Part shown: positions 5,239 to 5,647 of the stretch, piece after piece
How positions within the stretch are numbered: the stretch's first letter is position 1
Layout of the letters: each line of letters opens with the position of its first letter
Source of the DNA: an uncultured Alistipes sp.
GTDB lineage: Bacteria > Bacteroidota > Bacteroidia > Bacteroidales > Rikenellaceae
Direction: 5' to 3'
NCBI GenBank assembly: GCA_900770585.1
Contig: CAAGKW010000190.1
Location: forward strand, 1 to 5,647
DNA length: 5,647 nt
The notes under the pieces: model-generated
Database searches by the model: none
What the model was told of the DNA's origin: nothing
What the model saw: the letters and a program-made list of their open reading frames with translations, nothing else
Position numbers and translations under genes: made by a program

Positions 5239-5647
5239 CTACTTCTGCTCGGCCACGGCCTCCATCTCGGCTACCTTCACGCTCTCGTTGAAGAGCGAGA
5301 GGCGGTTGCCCTCGATCGAGTAGGTGTTCACCTCGTAGAACATCTTGATAAACTCATCTTCGAGCTCAATATTGGGGCACGCCATCTGGGTCATACCCAT
5401 CGGTTCGAGCAGAATTGAGTCAGCCTCGCTCAGCTTATAGTTGCCGAAGAAGGTGTTGCAGGCTCCAACGCCATTCAGACCATTCTCGGTCGAGAGCGTC
5501 AGGAAGAAGGTGTCGGGCTCGGCAGCGAACAGCTCGTTAGTGTTGCCATTCAGCTCGACGAGTTTCCACTCGGTATTCTCGATTGCGACGGGCTGCGTCT
5601 GCGTGCAGGCAGCCATTGCGACCATTGCGACCATTGCGACCATTGCA
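5239..5647 (-). CDS. META-domain (HslJ-like) lipoprotein, N-terminus cut by window end
   Basis: The stop is at 5239-5241 and the frame stays open to the window edge. From the ATG at 5643, 134 residues are visible. A hydrophobic stretch of Met, Val and Ala ends in MAAC (Cys13), a plausible lipobox, so the mature protein would be a lipid-anchored envelope protein of about 122 residues. No charged n-region is visible before the hydrophobic core, so the true start probably lies beyond the window. The mature part is one META domain (DUF306 family): TEWKLVELNG (24-33), GVGACNTFFGNYKL (58-71), then MTQMACP (84-90) and EDEFIKMFYEVNTYSIEGNRLSLF (95-118, the last in two parts around the NTY). These match the family's W-x-L, GCN-x-F-x-G-x-Y, T-x-M-A-C-P and E-x-x-F landmarks. 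E. coli HslJ is a heat-inducible member linked to novobiocin resistance; the molecular role is not well defined and I assign none here. Confidence 0.88.
   Translation of the reverse strand, partial: AMVAMVAMVAMAACTQTQPVAIENTEWKLVELNGNTNELFAAEPDTFFLTLSTENGLNGVGACNTFFGNYKLSEADSILLEPMGMTQMACPNIELEDEFIKMFYEVNTYSIEGNRLSLFNESVKVAEMEAVAEQK
5613..5647. repeat. 9-base in-frame tandem repeat in the lipoprotein signal peptide
   Basis: The plus-strand unit CCATTGCGA occurs three times in full (5613, 5622, 5631), with a fourth partial copy starting at 5640 that differs at the last visible base (5647, A for G). On the coding strand it reads as repeated Ala-Met-Val codons in the signal-peptide core. Copy-number change would add or remove three residues without shifting the frame. 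The array may continue past the window. Confidence 0.85.

Noticed and set aside
1..5647. tRNA, rRNA, CRISPR array, insertion sequence or phage genes
   Set aside because: No cloverleaf, spaced direct-repeat array, transposase motif or integrase-like protein was seen on either strand.

Overview
This window looks like chromosomal DNA from an anaerobic gut member of the Bacteroidota, most likely Bacteroidales and possibly Alistipes-like. That assignment is an inference. It rests on the archaeal/eukaryotic-type prolyl-tRNA synthetase, promoters of the Bacteroidota form TTTG-N19-20-TAnnTTTG, no Shine-Dalgarno sequence before any of the three visible starts, GC-rich genes with AT-rich promoters, and a tryptophanase next to a clostridial-type ferredoxin.

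Layout: proS (+) enters from the left edge without its first codons and ends at 1449 with a strong intrinsic terminator. A second terminator, facing the other way, serves a 56-codon 2[4Fe-4S] ferredoxin gene (-, 1608-1778). serS (-, 1895-3166) lies upstream of the ferredoxin gene on the same strand, 116 bases away. A 613-base divergent spacer (3167-3779) follows. It holds a serS promoter, a cluster of strong inverted repeats, a good forward promoter and a leader of about 235 bases. Tryptophanase (tnaA, +, 3780-5159) follows and ends in a GC-rich hairpin. The last gene (-, 5239 to the right edge) encodes a META-domain lipoprotein whose signal peptide is cut by the window end and is built from a 9-base tandem repeat.

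Functionally these are separate units: two aminoacyl-tRNA synthetases (proline and serine charging), a low-potential electron carrier, tryptophan catabolism to indole, pyruvate and ammonia, and an envelope lipoprotein. There is no sign of a shared pathway, a defence system or a mobile element. The least explained DNA is the hairpin-rich island at about 3244-3502 and the long tnaA leader. I found no convincing new system; these two places and the signal-peptide repeat are what merit a second look.
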